From an uncultured Pseudohongiella sp. (lineage in GTDB: Bacteria; Pseudomonadota; Gammaproteobacteria; Pseudomonadales; Pseudohongiellaceae), in contig OX638323.1 of NCBI GenBank assembly GCA_951812715.1, positions 3,328,577 through 3,392,576 of the forward strand: a stretch of 64,000 bases of DNA, read 5' to 3'. Of the stretch, positions 9,105-16,413 are shown one piece after another. The position numbers were made by a program, and so were the translations under genes. Numbering within the stretch: position 1 is the first letter of the stretch; every line of letters begins with the position of its first letter. The notes below the pieces were generated by a model that saw nothing but the letters and a program-made list of their open reading frames with translations, did no database searches and was not told where the DNA came from.

Positions 9105-9668
9105 TCAAAAGCCGGGTTCCGTGATGACTGCCTCGACACGAGCCAGCCGCTCGCTCACGTCCGCGATCGATGTCCGAAGTTCGGTAAGTTCCCCGTGCAT
9201 CTCGTCGCGCAGACCGTTGACGTCGGCGCGAATTTGTTCCCTGGCCTGCCTGGCTTCGGCAAAACCCTGGTTCATTTCGTTCCGTAATCCGTTGATGCCG
9301 GCGCTATTGCCGTCAACGTCGCTTGCCAATCCTTCAAAGGCGTATTGCAAGCCGGCAACATCGCCCTTTAGCTCGGCGACATCGCTTTGCAGTTCGGCAA
9401 CGTCGCTTTGCAGTTCGGCGACATCGCTTTGCAGTTTGGCAACGTCGCTTCGGAGTTCGGCAACGGCGGTCCGCAGTTCAGCAACGTCGCCTCGCAGCTC
9501 GGCGACATCGCTTTGCAACGCGGCAACGGCGATTTCGAGTCTGGCAACGGCGTTTTCGAGTCCGGCGACTCGTTCACTCAATCCGACGCCAAAATACAGC
9601 ACTGCAAACAATGTAAGGCCGGATACGGTATTTTGCCTGGCAAAAGATACGACTGATTCCAATTCCAC
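9105..9668 (-). CDS. Membrane-anchored coiled-coil protein of unknown function
   Basis: This 187-residue protein has one hydrophobic segment near the N-terminus (SGLTLFAVLYFGVGL, residues ~16-30) and then an almost pure heptad-repeat coiled coil. Units of the LQSDVAE type recur about ten times (residues ~35-105). A second helical part has an NEMNQGFAEARQAREQI core. It resembles generic DUF-type or apolipoprotein-like coiled-coil proteins. No enzymatic motif is present, and it may be a trimeric or dimeric spacer on the membrane. The start is GTG at 9666-9668 with GGAG about eight bases upstream. It sits between ssb and uvrA, which are often direct neighbours in Gammaproteobacteria, so it is probably an insertion into that arrangement. 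Confidence 0.65.
   Translation of the reverse strand: MELESVVSFARQNTVSGLTLFAVLYFGVGLSERVAGLENAVARLEIAVAALQSDVAELRGDVAELRTAVAELRSDVAKLQSDVAELQSDVAELQSDVAELKGDVAGLQYAFEGLASDVDGNSAGINGLRNEMNQGFAEARQAREQIRADVNGLRDEMHGELTELRTSIADVSERLARVEAVITEPGF
9358..9570. repeat. 21-bp tandem repeats encoding coiled-coil heptads
   Basis: About ten units of 21 bases (consensus CAGTTCGGCGACATCGCTTTG on the plus strand, minor changes per unit) lie inside the coiled-coil gene. Each unit encodes one heptad such as LQSDVAE. The near identity of the central units suggests recent expansion by slippage or unequal exchange. Confidence 0.8.
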
Positions 9669-9857
9669 GTCTCTCCGCTCCTCGGGTTCGCCATGCCGAA
9701 CCCCCTGGGCGTTAGCTTCGTTGCGCGATCCAGTCTATATCGCTGTCTGGCCGCCTGCTAAATTTTCGCCGAAATTAATTCCGTACCGGTCGCCGGGTTT
9801 ACTCGCCGTGGACCAATGGCGGATAATCACCCGTTTGACTTCACCGCCGCAAATTTC

Positions 9858-12710
9858 ATGGATTCCATCACAGTCAAGGGTGCCCGGACTCATAATCTCA
9901 AGAATATCGATCTGACCATCCCCAGGGACAAACTGGTGGTGATCACCGGGCTGTCCGGCTCGGGCAAGTCTTCGCTGGCCTTCGATACCTTGTACGCGGA
10001 AGGGCAGCGGCGTTACGTCGAATCGCTCTCCACCTATGCCCGGCAATTCCTGTCGATGATGGAAAAACCCGACGTGGATCATATCGACGGTCTGTCGCCG
10101 GCGATTTCCATCGAACAGAAGTCGACTTCACACAATCCACGCTCGACCGTCGGCACGATTACCGAAATCTACGACTACCTGCGGCTGCTATTTGCCCGCG
10201 CCGGCGAGCCTTTCTGCCCCGAACACAACATCAAGCTGGAAGCTCAAACCGTGAGCCAGATGGTCGATCAGGTAATGGCGTTGCCGGAAGGTACGAGGGT
10301 AATGGTGCTGGCGCCGGTGGTGCGCGAACGCAAGGGCGAGCATATCCACGTTTTCAATGAATTGCGCACTGGCGGCTTCATTCGCGCGCGAGTCGATGGG
10401 CTGGTTTGCGAAATTGACTATCCACCCGAACTCGACAAGAACAAGAAGCACTCGATCGAAGTCGTGGTTGACCGGGTGCGGGTAAAACCGGAACAGGCCC
10501 AGCGTCTGGCGGAGAGCTTCGAGACCGCGCTGCATTTGTCCGAAGGGCTGGCCATGGTTGCCAACATGGACGCGGAACCCGGCGCCGACGACATCGTTTT
10601 CTCGGCGCTATTCGCCTGTCCCCATTGCGGTCACAGCATCCGCGAACTTGAACCGCGGCTGTTCTCCTTCAATAATCCGGCGGGCGCCTGCTCCGCCTGC
10701 GATGGCCTCGGAGTGCGCGAGTTCTTCGACGAGTCGCGCATCGTCACGGATCCCGAGCGCAGTCTTTCCGAAGGCGCGATTCTCGGCTGGGAGCCGCGCA
10801 ATTTCTGGTATTACTCGACTCTGACAGCGCTCTCAACGCACTACGGATTCGATCTCGATACGCCGTTCAACCGCCTCGACCCCAGCCATCAGGACGTCAT
10901 CCTCAATGGCAGCAAAGGCAAGGTGATCGAATTTCGCTATGTCAACAATCGTGGCATGAACATTACGCGCAGTCGTCCGTTTGAAGGCATCATGCCCTAC
11001 ATCATCCGACGCTATAACGAAACCGATTCCGAACGCGTACGCAGCGAACTCACGCGCTACCTAAGTTTCAAGACCTGTCCAGACTGCAATGGCACACGCT
11101 TGCAGCGGGATGCGCGCCACGTCCTGATTCAAGGTCGAAATCTGCCCGAGATCACGGCCATGACCGTGGCCCGGGCAGCGCGATATTTCGATGAGTTGGA
11201 TCTGGAAGGCAAACAGGCCCGAATCGCCGAAAAAGTGCTGAAGGAATTGCAGCAGCGACTGAAATTCCTGGTCGATGTGGGGCTGAACTATCTGACTCTG
11301 AATCGAAGCGCCGAAACCCTATCCGGAGGCGAAGCCCAGCGCATCCGTCTGGCCAGCCAGATCGGCGCCGGCCTGGTCGGCGTCATGTATATCCTCGACG
11401 AGCCGTCCATCGGCTTGCACCAGCGCGACAACGCCCGTCTGCTCAACACCTTGCTGCAATTGCGCGATCTCGGCAATACCGTGCTCGTGGTCGAACACGA
11501 CGAGGAGGCCATCCGCAGCGCGGATCACATCATCGACATCGGCCCGGGCGCCGGCATCCATGGCGGGAAAATCGTGGCCCAGGGACAGGTGAGAGCGATC
11601 GAGAACTGTCCGGCGTCCATTACCGGCAAATTCCTCTCCGGCAAGGAAGTCATCGCGGCGCCGGAACACAGAACGCCTATCGACAAGGAGCGGCTGCTCG
11701 CGATCAAGGGCGCGCGCGGCAACAACCTGCAACAGATCGACGTGACGCTGCCGCTTGGGCTGTTTACTTGCGTCACCGGCGTTTCCGGCTCCGGCAAGTC
11801 GACCCTGGTAAACCATACCTTGTATCCCATCGCCGCTACGCGCCTGAACAAGGCCCAGTCGCTGTCGCCGGCGCCCTATGAGTCGATCGCGGGGCTGCAA
11901 ATGCTCGACAAGGTGGTGGATATCGATCAAAGCCCCATCGGCCGTACGCCGCGCTCGAACCCCGCGACTTATACGGGCGTGTTCACCCCGGTGCGCGATC
12001 TGTTCGCCGCTACCGCCGAAGCGCGCAGTCGGGGTTACAAACCGGGCCGATTCAGTTTCAATGTCAAGGGCGGCCGCTGCGAATCCTGTCAGGGCGATGG
12101 CCTGATCAAGGTGGAAATGCACTTTCTGCCGGATGTCTACGTCACCTGCGATATCTGTCATGGCAAGCGCTACAACCGCGAGACGCTCGAGGTCAAATAC
12201 AAGGGCAAGGACATCCACCAGGTGCTGGACATGACGGTGGAAGAGGCGCGCGAGTTCTTCGACGCCATCCCGGTCATCGCCAACAAGTTGCAGACCTTGA
12301 TGGATGTCGGCCTGTCCTACATACGGCTCGGCCAGGCGGCCACTACCTTGTCCGGCGGCGAGGCGCAGCGGGTGAAGCTGTCGCGGGAGTTGTCGAAGCG
12401 CGACACCGGCAGCACGCTCTACATTCTCGACGAACCTACCACGGGCCTGCATTTCCACGACATCCGCCAACTGCTGAAAGTGCTGCACCGGCTGCGCGAC
12501 CATGGCAATACCATAGTCGTGGTGGAGCACAATCTGGATGTGATCAAAACCGCGGACTGGATCATCGATCTCGGTCCGGAGGGCGGCAGCGGCGGCGGCC
12601 GTATCGTCACCAGCGGCACGCCGGAGCAGGTGGCGGATGCGCCATCGTCCCATACCGGAAGATATCTGAGGAAGGTGCTGCCGTGGTCCGAGGCGCGCGC
12701 GGCCGTGTAG
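9858..12710 (+). CDS. uvrA: Excinuclease ABC subunit A
   Basis: UvrA is the damage-sensing ATPase of nucleotide excision repair and loads UvrB at lesions. The 950-residue product has two ABC ATPase halves. The first Walker A is GLSGSGKSS (residues 31-39) and the second is GVSGSGKST. Two LSGGEAQR signatures are followed by [11 protein letters not shown] and [11 protein letters not shown]. Zinc-finger cysteines occur in ACPHCGHS with CSACDGLG, and in CESCQGDG with CDICHGKRY. The frame is open from the ATG at 9816, but I prefer the ATG at 9858, because [19 protein letters not shown] aligns with the family start. No clear LexA box is seen upstream. Confidence 0.96.
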   Translation: MDSITVKGARTHNLKNIDLTIPRDKLVVITGLSGSGKSSLAFDTLYAEGQRRYVESLSTYARQFLSMMEKPDVDHIDGLSPAISIEQKSTSHNPRSTVGTITEIYDYLRLLFARAGEPFCPEHNIKLEAQTVSQMVDQVMALPEGTRVMVLAPVVRERKGEHIHVFNELRTGGFIRARVDGLVCEIDYPPELDKNKKHSIEVVVDRVRVKPEQAQRLAESFETALHLSEGLAMVANMDAEPGADDIVFSALFACPHCGHSIRELEPRLFSFNNPAGACSACDGLGVREFFDESRIVTDPERSLSEGAILGWEPRNFWYYSTLTALSTHYGFDLDTPFNRLDPSHQDVILNGSKGKVIEFRYVNNRGMNITRSRPFEGIMPYIIRRYNETDSERVRSELTRYLSFKTCPDCNGTRLQRDARHVLIQGRNLPEITAMTVARAARYFDELDLEGKQARIAEKVLKELQQRLKFLVDVGLNYLTLNRSAETLSGGEAQRIRLASQIGAGLVGVMYILDEPSIGLHQRDNARLLNTLLQLRDLGNTVLVVEHDEEAIRSADHIIDIGPGAGIHGGKIVAQGQVRAIENCPASITGKFLSGKEVIAAPEHRTPIDKERLLAIKGARGNNLQQIDVTLPLGLFTCVTGVSGSGKSTLVNHTLYPIAATRLNKAQSLSPAPYESIAGLQMLDKVVDIDQSPIGRTPRSNPATYTGVFTPVRDLFAATAEARSRGYKPGRFSFNVKGGRCESCQGDGLIKVEMHFLPDVYVTCDICHGKRYNRETLEVKYKGKDIHQVLDMTVEEAREFFDAIPVIANKLQTLMDVGLSYIRLGQAATTLSGGEAQRVKLSRELSKRDTGSTLYILDEPTTGLHFHDIRQLLKVLHRLRDHGNTIVVVEHNLDVIKTADWIIDLGPEGGSGGGRIVTSGTPEQVADAPSSHTGRYLRKVLPWSEARAAV

Positions 12711-12747
12711 ATACGACAGAATATCTGGATGGTATAACCATGCAAAA

Positions 12748-12764
12748 TTGCGGTAGGACCGCAA
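12748..12764 (+). terminator. Hairpin just downstream of uvrA
   Basis: There is a perfect stem TTGCGGT-AGG-ACCGCAA with a 3-base loop, starting 38 bases after the uvrA stop and framed by TGCA on both sides. No uridine run follows, so a role in intrinsic termination is only a possibility. The remainder of 12711-12942 has two more inverted repeats (GACATGGC/GCCATGTC near 12890-12912 and GGCCATG/CATGGCC near 12922-12947) but no gene. Confidence 0.35.
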
Positions 12765-12942
12765 GAATGCAAGGATATTTCAGAGAGTAGCCTTTGACGT
12801 CGGTCGACAAGGATTTTTATGACGCCGCGGACGATATCGGCGCGGACCGACGAATTCTGGCGTACCGGGGAGCCGAAAGTTGCCCCATGCGACATGGCGT
12901 GGAAGCCATGTCCCCGCTTCAGGCCATGAACAAAGTCAGCAT

Positions 12943-13052
12943 GGCCGGTCGAACGCCAGGGAGAAAAATAGGCTGTTCCTGAACAGTTTGTTGGCGCCGA
13001 AGTAGTAGGCGCGAAAATTCGGGTTGTCGGCAAACACGATGACGCTGCCGCT
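12943..13052 (-). pseudogene. Truncated duplicate of the 3' end of the M14 peptidase gene
   Basis: These 110 bases match 16421-16530 with six mismatches and no gaps. They encode the last ~37 residues of the M14 peptidase (SGSVIVFADNPNFRAY, then FGANKLFRNSLFFSLAF). Nothing of the rest of the gene is present, and homology stops sharply at both ends. The fragment has no start codon or promoter of its own. It therefore records a partial duplication or the loss of a second copy. The 13053-13281 stretch beyond it contains no gene and becomes very AT-rich. Confidence 0.85.
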
Positions 13053-13204
13053 CGATGTTTCTTCAAAACACTCCAATCCCGTCTCCTGTAACCACGCTGT
13101 TCCTCTCATCGAACGCTTCCTCCCGCATCCGATGAGAACCGGACAAACCTTGTGCTACAAGACCGCACAGATTATGTCCTCGCTACACACGTAAAATTTT
13201 GATG

Positions 13205-13234
13205 TTGACAATTTTATTTATGTATTGCTTAATA
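13205..13234 (+). promoter_or_regulatory. Candidate sigma-70 promoter of the DUF2089 operon
   Basis: A perfect -35 hexamer TTGACA (13205-13210) is followed after 18 bases by TTAATA (13229-13234). It sits in a stretch (13185-13280) far richer in A+T than the surrounding sequence, about 50 bases before the DUF2089 start codon. The low GC could also mark a binding site for a nucleoid protein or for the regulator itself. Confidence 0.4.
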
Positions 13235-13281
13235 AAATATACTTATTATTTACATAAATTAAATATAAGCTGAATAAAATC

Positions 13282-13587
13282 ATGCGAGCACAGTTGCCGA
13301 CATCGTGCCCGAGTTGCGGCGCCGAATTGCGCGTAGCGCGCCTCGCCTGCCATGGCTGCGAAACGCTTATCAGCGGAAGCTACACGCTGCCGGCGCTGGC
13401 TCGGCTGAACGCCGACGATCAGGAATTCGTCGCGTCATTTATACGAAGCAGCGGCAGCTTGAAGGAAATGGCCAAGCGGTACGGTGTTTCGTACCCCATC
13501 GTCCGCAACCGCCTGAACGAATTGATCGCTCGGCTGGCCGAGCTTGAGAGCGCCGTTTCGAGCGGCGAGGATGAAGAGGAGACATAG
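13282..13587 (+). CDS. DUF2089 domain protein, putative transcriptional regulator
   Basis: This 101-residue protein has a zinc-ribbon-like N-terminus (CPSCGAEL at residues 9-16, CHGCETL at 23-29) followed by a helix-turn-helix-like segment typical of DUF2089 (FIRSSGSLKEMAKRYGVSYP, then VRNRLNELIARL). The acidic tail is short (SGEDEEET). Proteins of this family are small, commonly sit in front of membrane protein genes, and are thought to be DNA-binding regulators. The start ATG is at 13282. The next gene begins four bases after its stop, so the two are surely cotranscribed. Confidence 0.85.
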   Translation: MRAQLPTSCPSCGAELRVARLACHGCETLISGSYTLPALARLNADDQEFVASFIRSSGSLKEMAKRYGVSYPIVRNRLNELIARLAELESAVSSGEDEEET

Positions 13588-13591
13588 TTCC

Positions 13592-14185
13592 ATGATGCAC
13601 CAGGAAATGACCATCGCGAAATGGTTGTTCAATCCTTTTATTCGCATAGCCGGCGTGACCTCGCTCGCGTTGGGCCTTGCCGTCATCGTTGTTGGCGGCG
13701 CCGTGGCGGGAATTGCCGGAATACGCTTCAACGGACTGCTGGACATGCTCTTCGCTGTCTCCGTGCCCCTGTGGCTACCGATTGTGGAAGGCCTGCTGAA
13801 CTGGGCCGTGATTTCGGCGTTGTTCATGCTGGCAGCGCTACTTTTTGGCGGCGGTGGCGTTCGCCTGGTCGATATCGCCGGAACGCAAGCCCTGGCGCGC
13901 GCGCCGCTGATACCGGCCGCCGCGATCTGTTTGGCGCCCCCGGTTCGTGCTTCCCTCGCCGATTTGTCGTTCGCGCCTCCAAGCTCGGTTCTTGCCTTGC
14001 TCAACGCCAGCGCTCTGGTTGGGACCTTGGCGATGATCGTGGGCATCGTGTGGATGGTGGCGTTGATGTGGAACGCTTTCCGGGTGTCGTGCGATTTGAA
14101 AGGCGGTCGCGGCGTCCTGGTGTTCGTCGTTGTCGTTCTGATCGGAGAGTTGATCTCGAAGTTTCTGTTGTTGCGCTATCTATAG
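13592..14185 (+). CDS. Polytopic membrane protein of unknown function
   Basis: This protein of 197 residues has about five hydrophobic segments (roughly residues 12-40, 45-75, 80-100, 135-160 and 170-192). It begins MMHQEMTIAKWLFNPF. The overall shape and length recall Yip1-type small membrane proteins, but the match is weak and I assign no function. The start at 13592 follows an AGGAG at 13576-13580; a second ATG lies directly after it. The open frame reaches back to 13544 but would then overlap the DUF2089 gene. It is the middle gene of a three-gene operon with the DUF2089 regulator and an exported hydrolase. Confidence 0.65.
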   Translation: MMHQEMTIAKWLFNPFIRIAGVTSLALGLAVIVVGGAVAGIAGIRFNGLLDMLFAVSVPLWLPIVEGLLNWAVISALFMLAALLFGGGGVRLVDIAGTQALARAPLIPAAAICLAPPVRASLADLSFAPPSSVLALLNASALVGTLAMIVGIVWMVALMWNAFRVSCDLKGGRGVLVFVVVVLIGELISKFLLLRYL

Positions 14186-14192
14186 AGGAGTT

Positions 14193-15641
14193 ATGGCGAT
14201 GAAACATCCAAGTGTGCCGACCGACGTGAAGGCCGGAATCAATATCAATACAAGACACCCAACTCTGGCCAGTTGGATCGGTCGCGCACTCGGCGCGGTC
14301 CTGCTGCTGTTTGTCTGCGCCCCCGCATTCAGTCAGAACCCGTTCGTCGGCAACTGGGAAGGGCACATCGAACTACCTGGACAGCGGCTGGCGATTAGCG
14401 TCGAACTGGAACAAGTCGGCGGCGCCTGGCGCGGCGCGATAGTCCAAGGCGTCACGGACATGGCGCTCGGTGGAATTGAAATCGATGGAAACGTCATTCG
14501 ATTCGTCATGCCAAACGTGCCGGGGGATCCCGTGTTCAACGGCGTGATGACAGAGGGATTGATCTCGGGCGATTTCACTCAAAGCGGTGTAACGTTAAAG
14601 TTCACACTCGAACGCCGGCTGGCCGGAGCGTCGGCCAGGCCGCAGGATCCAGTCGGGCCGTTCCCATATTCCAGCGAGGAAGCGACTTTCGCTTCGGGGT
14701 CGATTAGCTTGGCCGGAACATTGACGGTGCCGGAAGGCGAGGCTGCTGCCGCCGTCCTGCTGGTTTCCGGCAGCGGGCCACAAAACCGCGACGGAGAATT
14801 GTTCGGCCATAAGCCGTTTTGGGTGATTGCGGACTACCTGTCGCGCCGCGGAATTGCCGTATTGCGCGTTGATGACCCGGGGATCGGCGATTCGACCGCG
14901 CGCCCGGAATCCCCGGACAACGCCGACTTGGTGGCGGATGCGGCGGCAGGTATCGCCTTCCTGCGCGCCGACGGCCGCTTCGACTGCGTTGGAATTATCG
15001 GCCACAGCGAGGGCGGCTTGACGGCGGCGACGTTGGCGGCGCGCGGCCTGGTCGACTTCGTTGTGTTGTTGGCTAGCCCGGGTGCGCCGTTGACTGAAGT
15101 GCTTCGCAGACAGAACGAACGCATCCTTGAGGCGGCGCAATTCGAACCTGACCGCCGGGCGCATCTGCTGGAGCTGCTGGAAGAGCTGTTCGATGCCTTG
15201 CGATCCTCAGCGCCCGAAGTGGAAATCCGCCGGCGCGTGGCGACCATTGTGCGCGCCCAGTTCGCGGCGAACGGCGTGGAGACAGGTTCAGAGAACGGCG
15301 ACCTCGTGCTGTCGGGTGTGGAACAGGCGATGTCGTTGCGCTATTTGCTGAAACAAAATCCCGGCGCCGTGCTCGCGCAAATCGAGGTGCCCGTACTGGC
15401 TTTGAATGGAAGCCTTGATGTTCAAATTGATGCCGAACAAAATCTCGGCGCCATCGCCGATGCGCTCGCCAGAAATCGCGACGCGACCGTGACGCGGCTT
15501 CCGGGCCTTAATCACATGTTTCAGCACGCGATAACGGGATCGGTGGGAGAGTATGCTGAGATCGAAGAGACTATCGCGGTGGAAGTGCTTGATTCCGTCG
15601 CCGGTTGGGTGCTTGAGCGGACCGAAGGGCGTTGCGGCTAA
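14193..15641 (+). CDS. Exported alpha/beta hydrolase
   Basis: This is a serine hydrolase of 482 residues. A signal peptide (about residues 28-48, ending APAFSQ) should export it to the periplasm. Residues ~50-150 form a beta-rich N-terminal domain seen in related alpha/beta hydrolases (VGNWEGHIELPG). The catalytic domain follows: the oxyanion region VSGSGPQNRDGE, the nucleophile in GHSEGG, the acid in LNGSLDVQID and the histidine in LPGLNHMFQ. The substrate is probably an ester or a small peptide and cannot be told from sequence. It starts seven bases after the membrane protein gene and ends the operon. Confidence 0.85.
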   Translation: MAMKHPSVPTDVKAGININTRHPTLASWIGRALGAVLLLFVCAPAFSQNPFVGNWEGHIELPGQRLAISVELEQVGGAWRGAIVQGVTDMALGGIEIDGNVIRFVMPNVPGDPVFNGVMTEGLISGDFTQSGVTLKFTLERRLAGASARPQDPVGPFPYSSEEATFASGSISLAGTLTVPEGEAAAAVLLVSGSGPQNRDGELFGHKPFWVIADYLSRRGIAVLRVDDPGIGDSTARPESPDNADLVADAAAGIAFLRADGRFDCVGIIGHSEGGLTAATLAARGLVDFVVLLASPGAPLTEVLRRQNERILEAAQFEPDRRAHLLELLEELFDALRSSAPEVEIRRRVATIVRAQFAANGVETGSENGDLVLSGVEQAMSLRYLLKQNPGAVLAQIEVPVLALNGSLDVQIDAEQNLGAIADALARNRDATVTRLPGLNHMFQHAITGSVGEYAEIEETIAVEVLDSVAGWVLERTEGRCG

Positions 15642-15677
15642 GATTTCGCCCGCGGTTCGCTTGCCGGACTTGCATCG

Positions 15678-15735
15678 GTCCCGTTGCGGGACGTTGATCA
15701 CTAATTTGACCCGAATCGATCGGTGCCTGAATTGG
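15678..15735. repeat. Tri-loop hairpin and copy 1 of a 30-bp direct repeat
   Basis: GTCCCG-TTG-CGGGAC (15678-15692) is a tight hairpin 37 bases after the hydrolase stop. It is followed at 15706-15735 by a 30-bp motif (TTGACCCGAATCGATCGGTG start, TGAATTGG end) that recurs in the same orientation at 19317-19346 with 25 of 30 bases identical. The two copies bracket the toxin-antitoxin and M14 peptidase genes. Confidence 0.6.
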
Positions 15736-15760
15736 TGGTGAGTGTCCGATCAAGGATTTT

Positions 15761-16141
15761 TTATTGGGTGGACGGATTGCGCCGACCCGCCTGAACGCGG
15801 CACAGTTCGAAGTTACTCTGAAACTGGTAGATACTTTTCTGCAAATCGTCAGATAGTAATTCCACAACCCCCGAAACCAACGGCTGCAATTCGGCCAGAC
15901 GATTGCGAGATGCAAGCATGATGACAATCGGAATAGTTAGGTTGTTCACGTTTTACTGATGGGCAATGCCGCGGTCGACAGTCACAAAGGCATCGAAATC
16001 TTGTTGTCTCGCCATGGTCAGCAACGTTCCGTTCCCGAATCCCGTCCATCCCATCTCCTGGACAGTGTAAAGTGTGCACGATTCAGGGAAGGATGCTGCG
16101 AGCCGCCTGGGAACGGATTCGTCAAGCAGCAACTTCATCAC
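15761..16141 (-). pseudogene. DUF5615 (PIN-like) toxin interrupted by a nonsense codon
   Basis: DUF5615 proteins are PIN-like putative ribonuclease toxins of about 110-120 residues. The N-terminal part (16141 to 15956) reads MMKLLLDESVPRRLAASF, with GWTGFGNGTLLTMARQQDFD and the acidic TVDRGIAHQ. TAA at 15953-15955 then interrupts the frame. In the same frame the family's C-terminal part continues at once (NNLTIPIVIMLASRNRLAEL, then PLVSGVVELL) down to 15761. In this family a glutamine is expected at that place, so a single CAA-to-TAA change would explain the break. The first half alone keeps two acidic residues but is probably inactive. The gene overlaps the antitoxin gene by 20 bases. Confidence 0.8.
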
Positions 16142-16346
16142 TGCCCGATTCGATCATCGATAGCGCCTGTTCCAGCAGGGCAACGGCTTGACTTTGAGAC
16201 ACAGTCGGGAAGTCCGCCAGAAAATCATCGAGCCGGTCTCCGGCTTCCAGGTGCTCCATCAGGATTCGCACTGGAACCCGGGTCCCCGCGAACACGGGTG
16301 TTCCGCCAAGGATGTCGGGGTTTCTGTCGATCAATGTATTGGCCAT
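16122..16346 (-). CDS. DUF433 domain antitoxin
   Basis: This is a 74-residue DUF433 protein (winged-helix type), the usual partner and likely antitoxin of DUF5615 PIN-like toxins. The family core is plain: DRNPDILGGTPVFAGTRVPV at residues ~7-26, then LEAGDRLDDFLADFPTVSQS, where the last segment resembles a DNA-recognition helix. The start is ATG at 16344-16346, with GAGAGA just before it. The frame extends seven codons further back without a better start. It overlaps the toxin gene, as in many such pairs, so the two were translationally coupled. It appears intact while the toxin is broken. Confidence 0.87.
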   Translation of the reverse strand: MANTLIDRNPDILGGTPVFAGTRVPVRILMEHLEAGDRLDDFLADFPTVSQSQAVALLEQALSMIESGSDEVAA

Positions 16347-16413
16347 CTGTCTCTCGGGGTCTGGCAACCACGCCAGGATTCTATTTTGCAGAAAATCGGC
16401 CCCGAACGCACGT

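Noticed and set aside
9669..9857. LexA (SOS) box in front of uvrA
   Set aside because: I looked for CTGT-N8-ACAG. Only a poor CAG/CTG pair with wrong order and spacing near 9733-9747 was found.
11319..12764. 481-codon minus-strand frame opposite uvrA
   Set aside because: uvrA is unmistakable on the plus strand; the opposite frame shows no family features.
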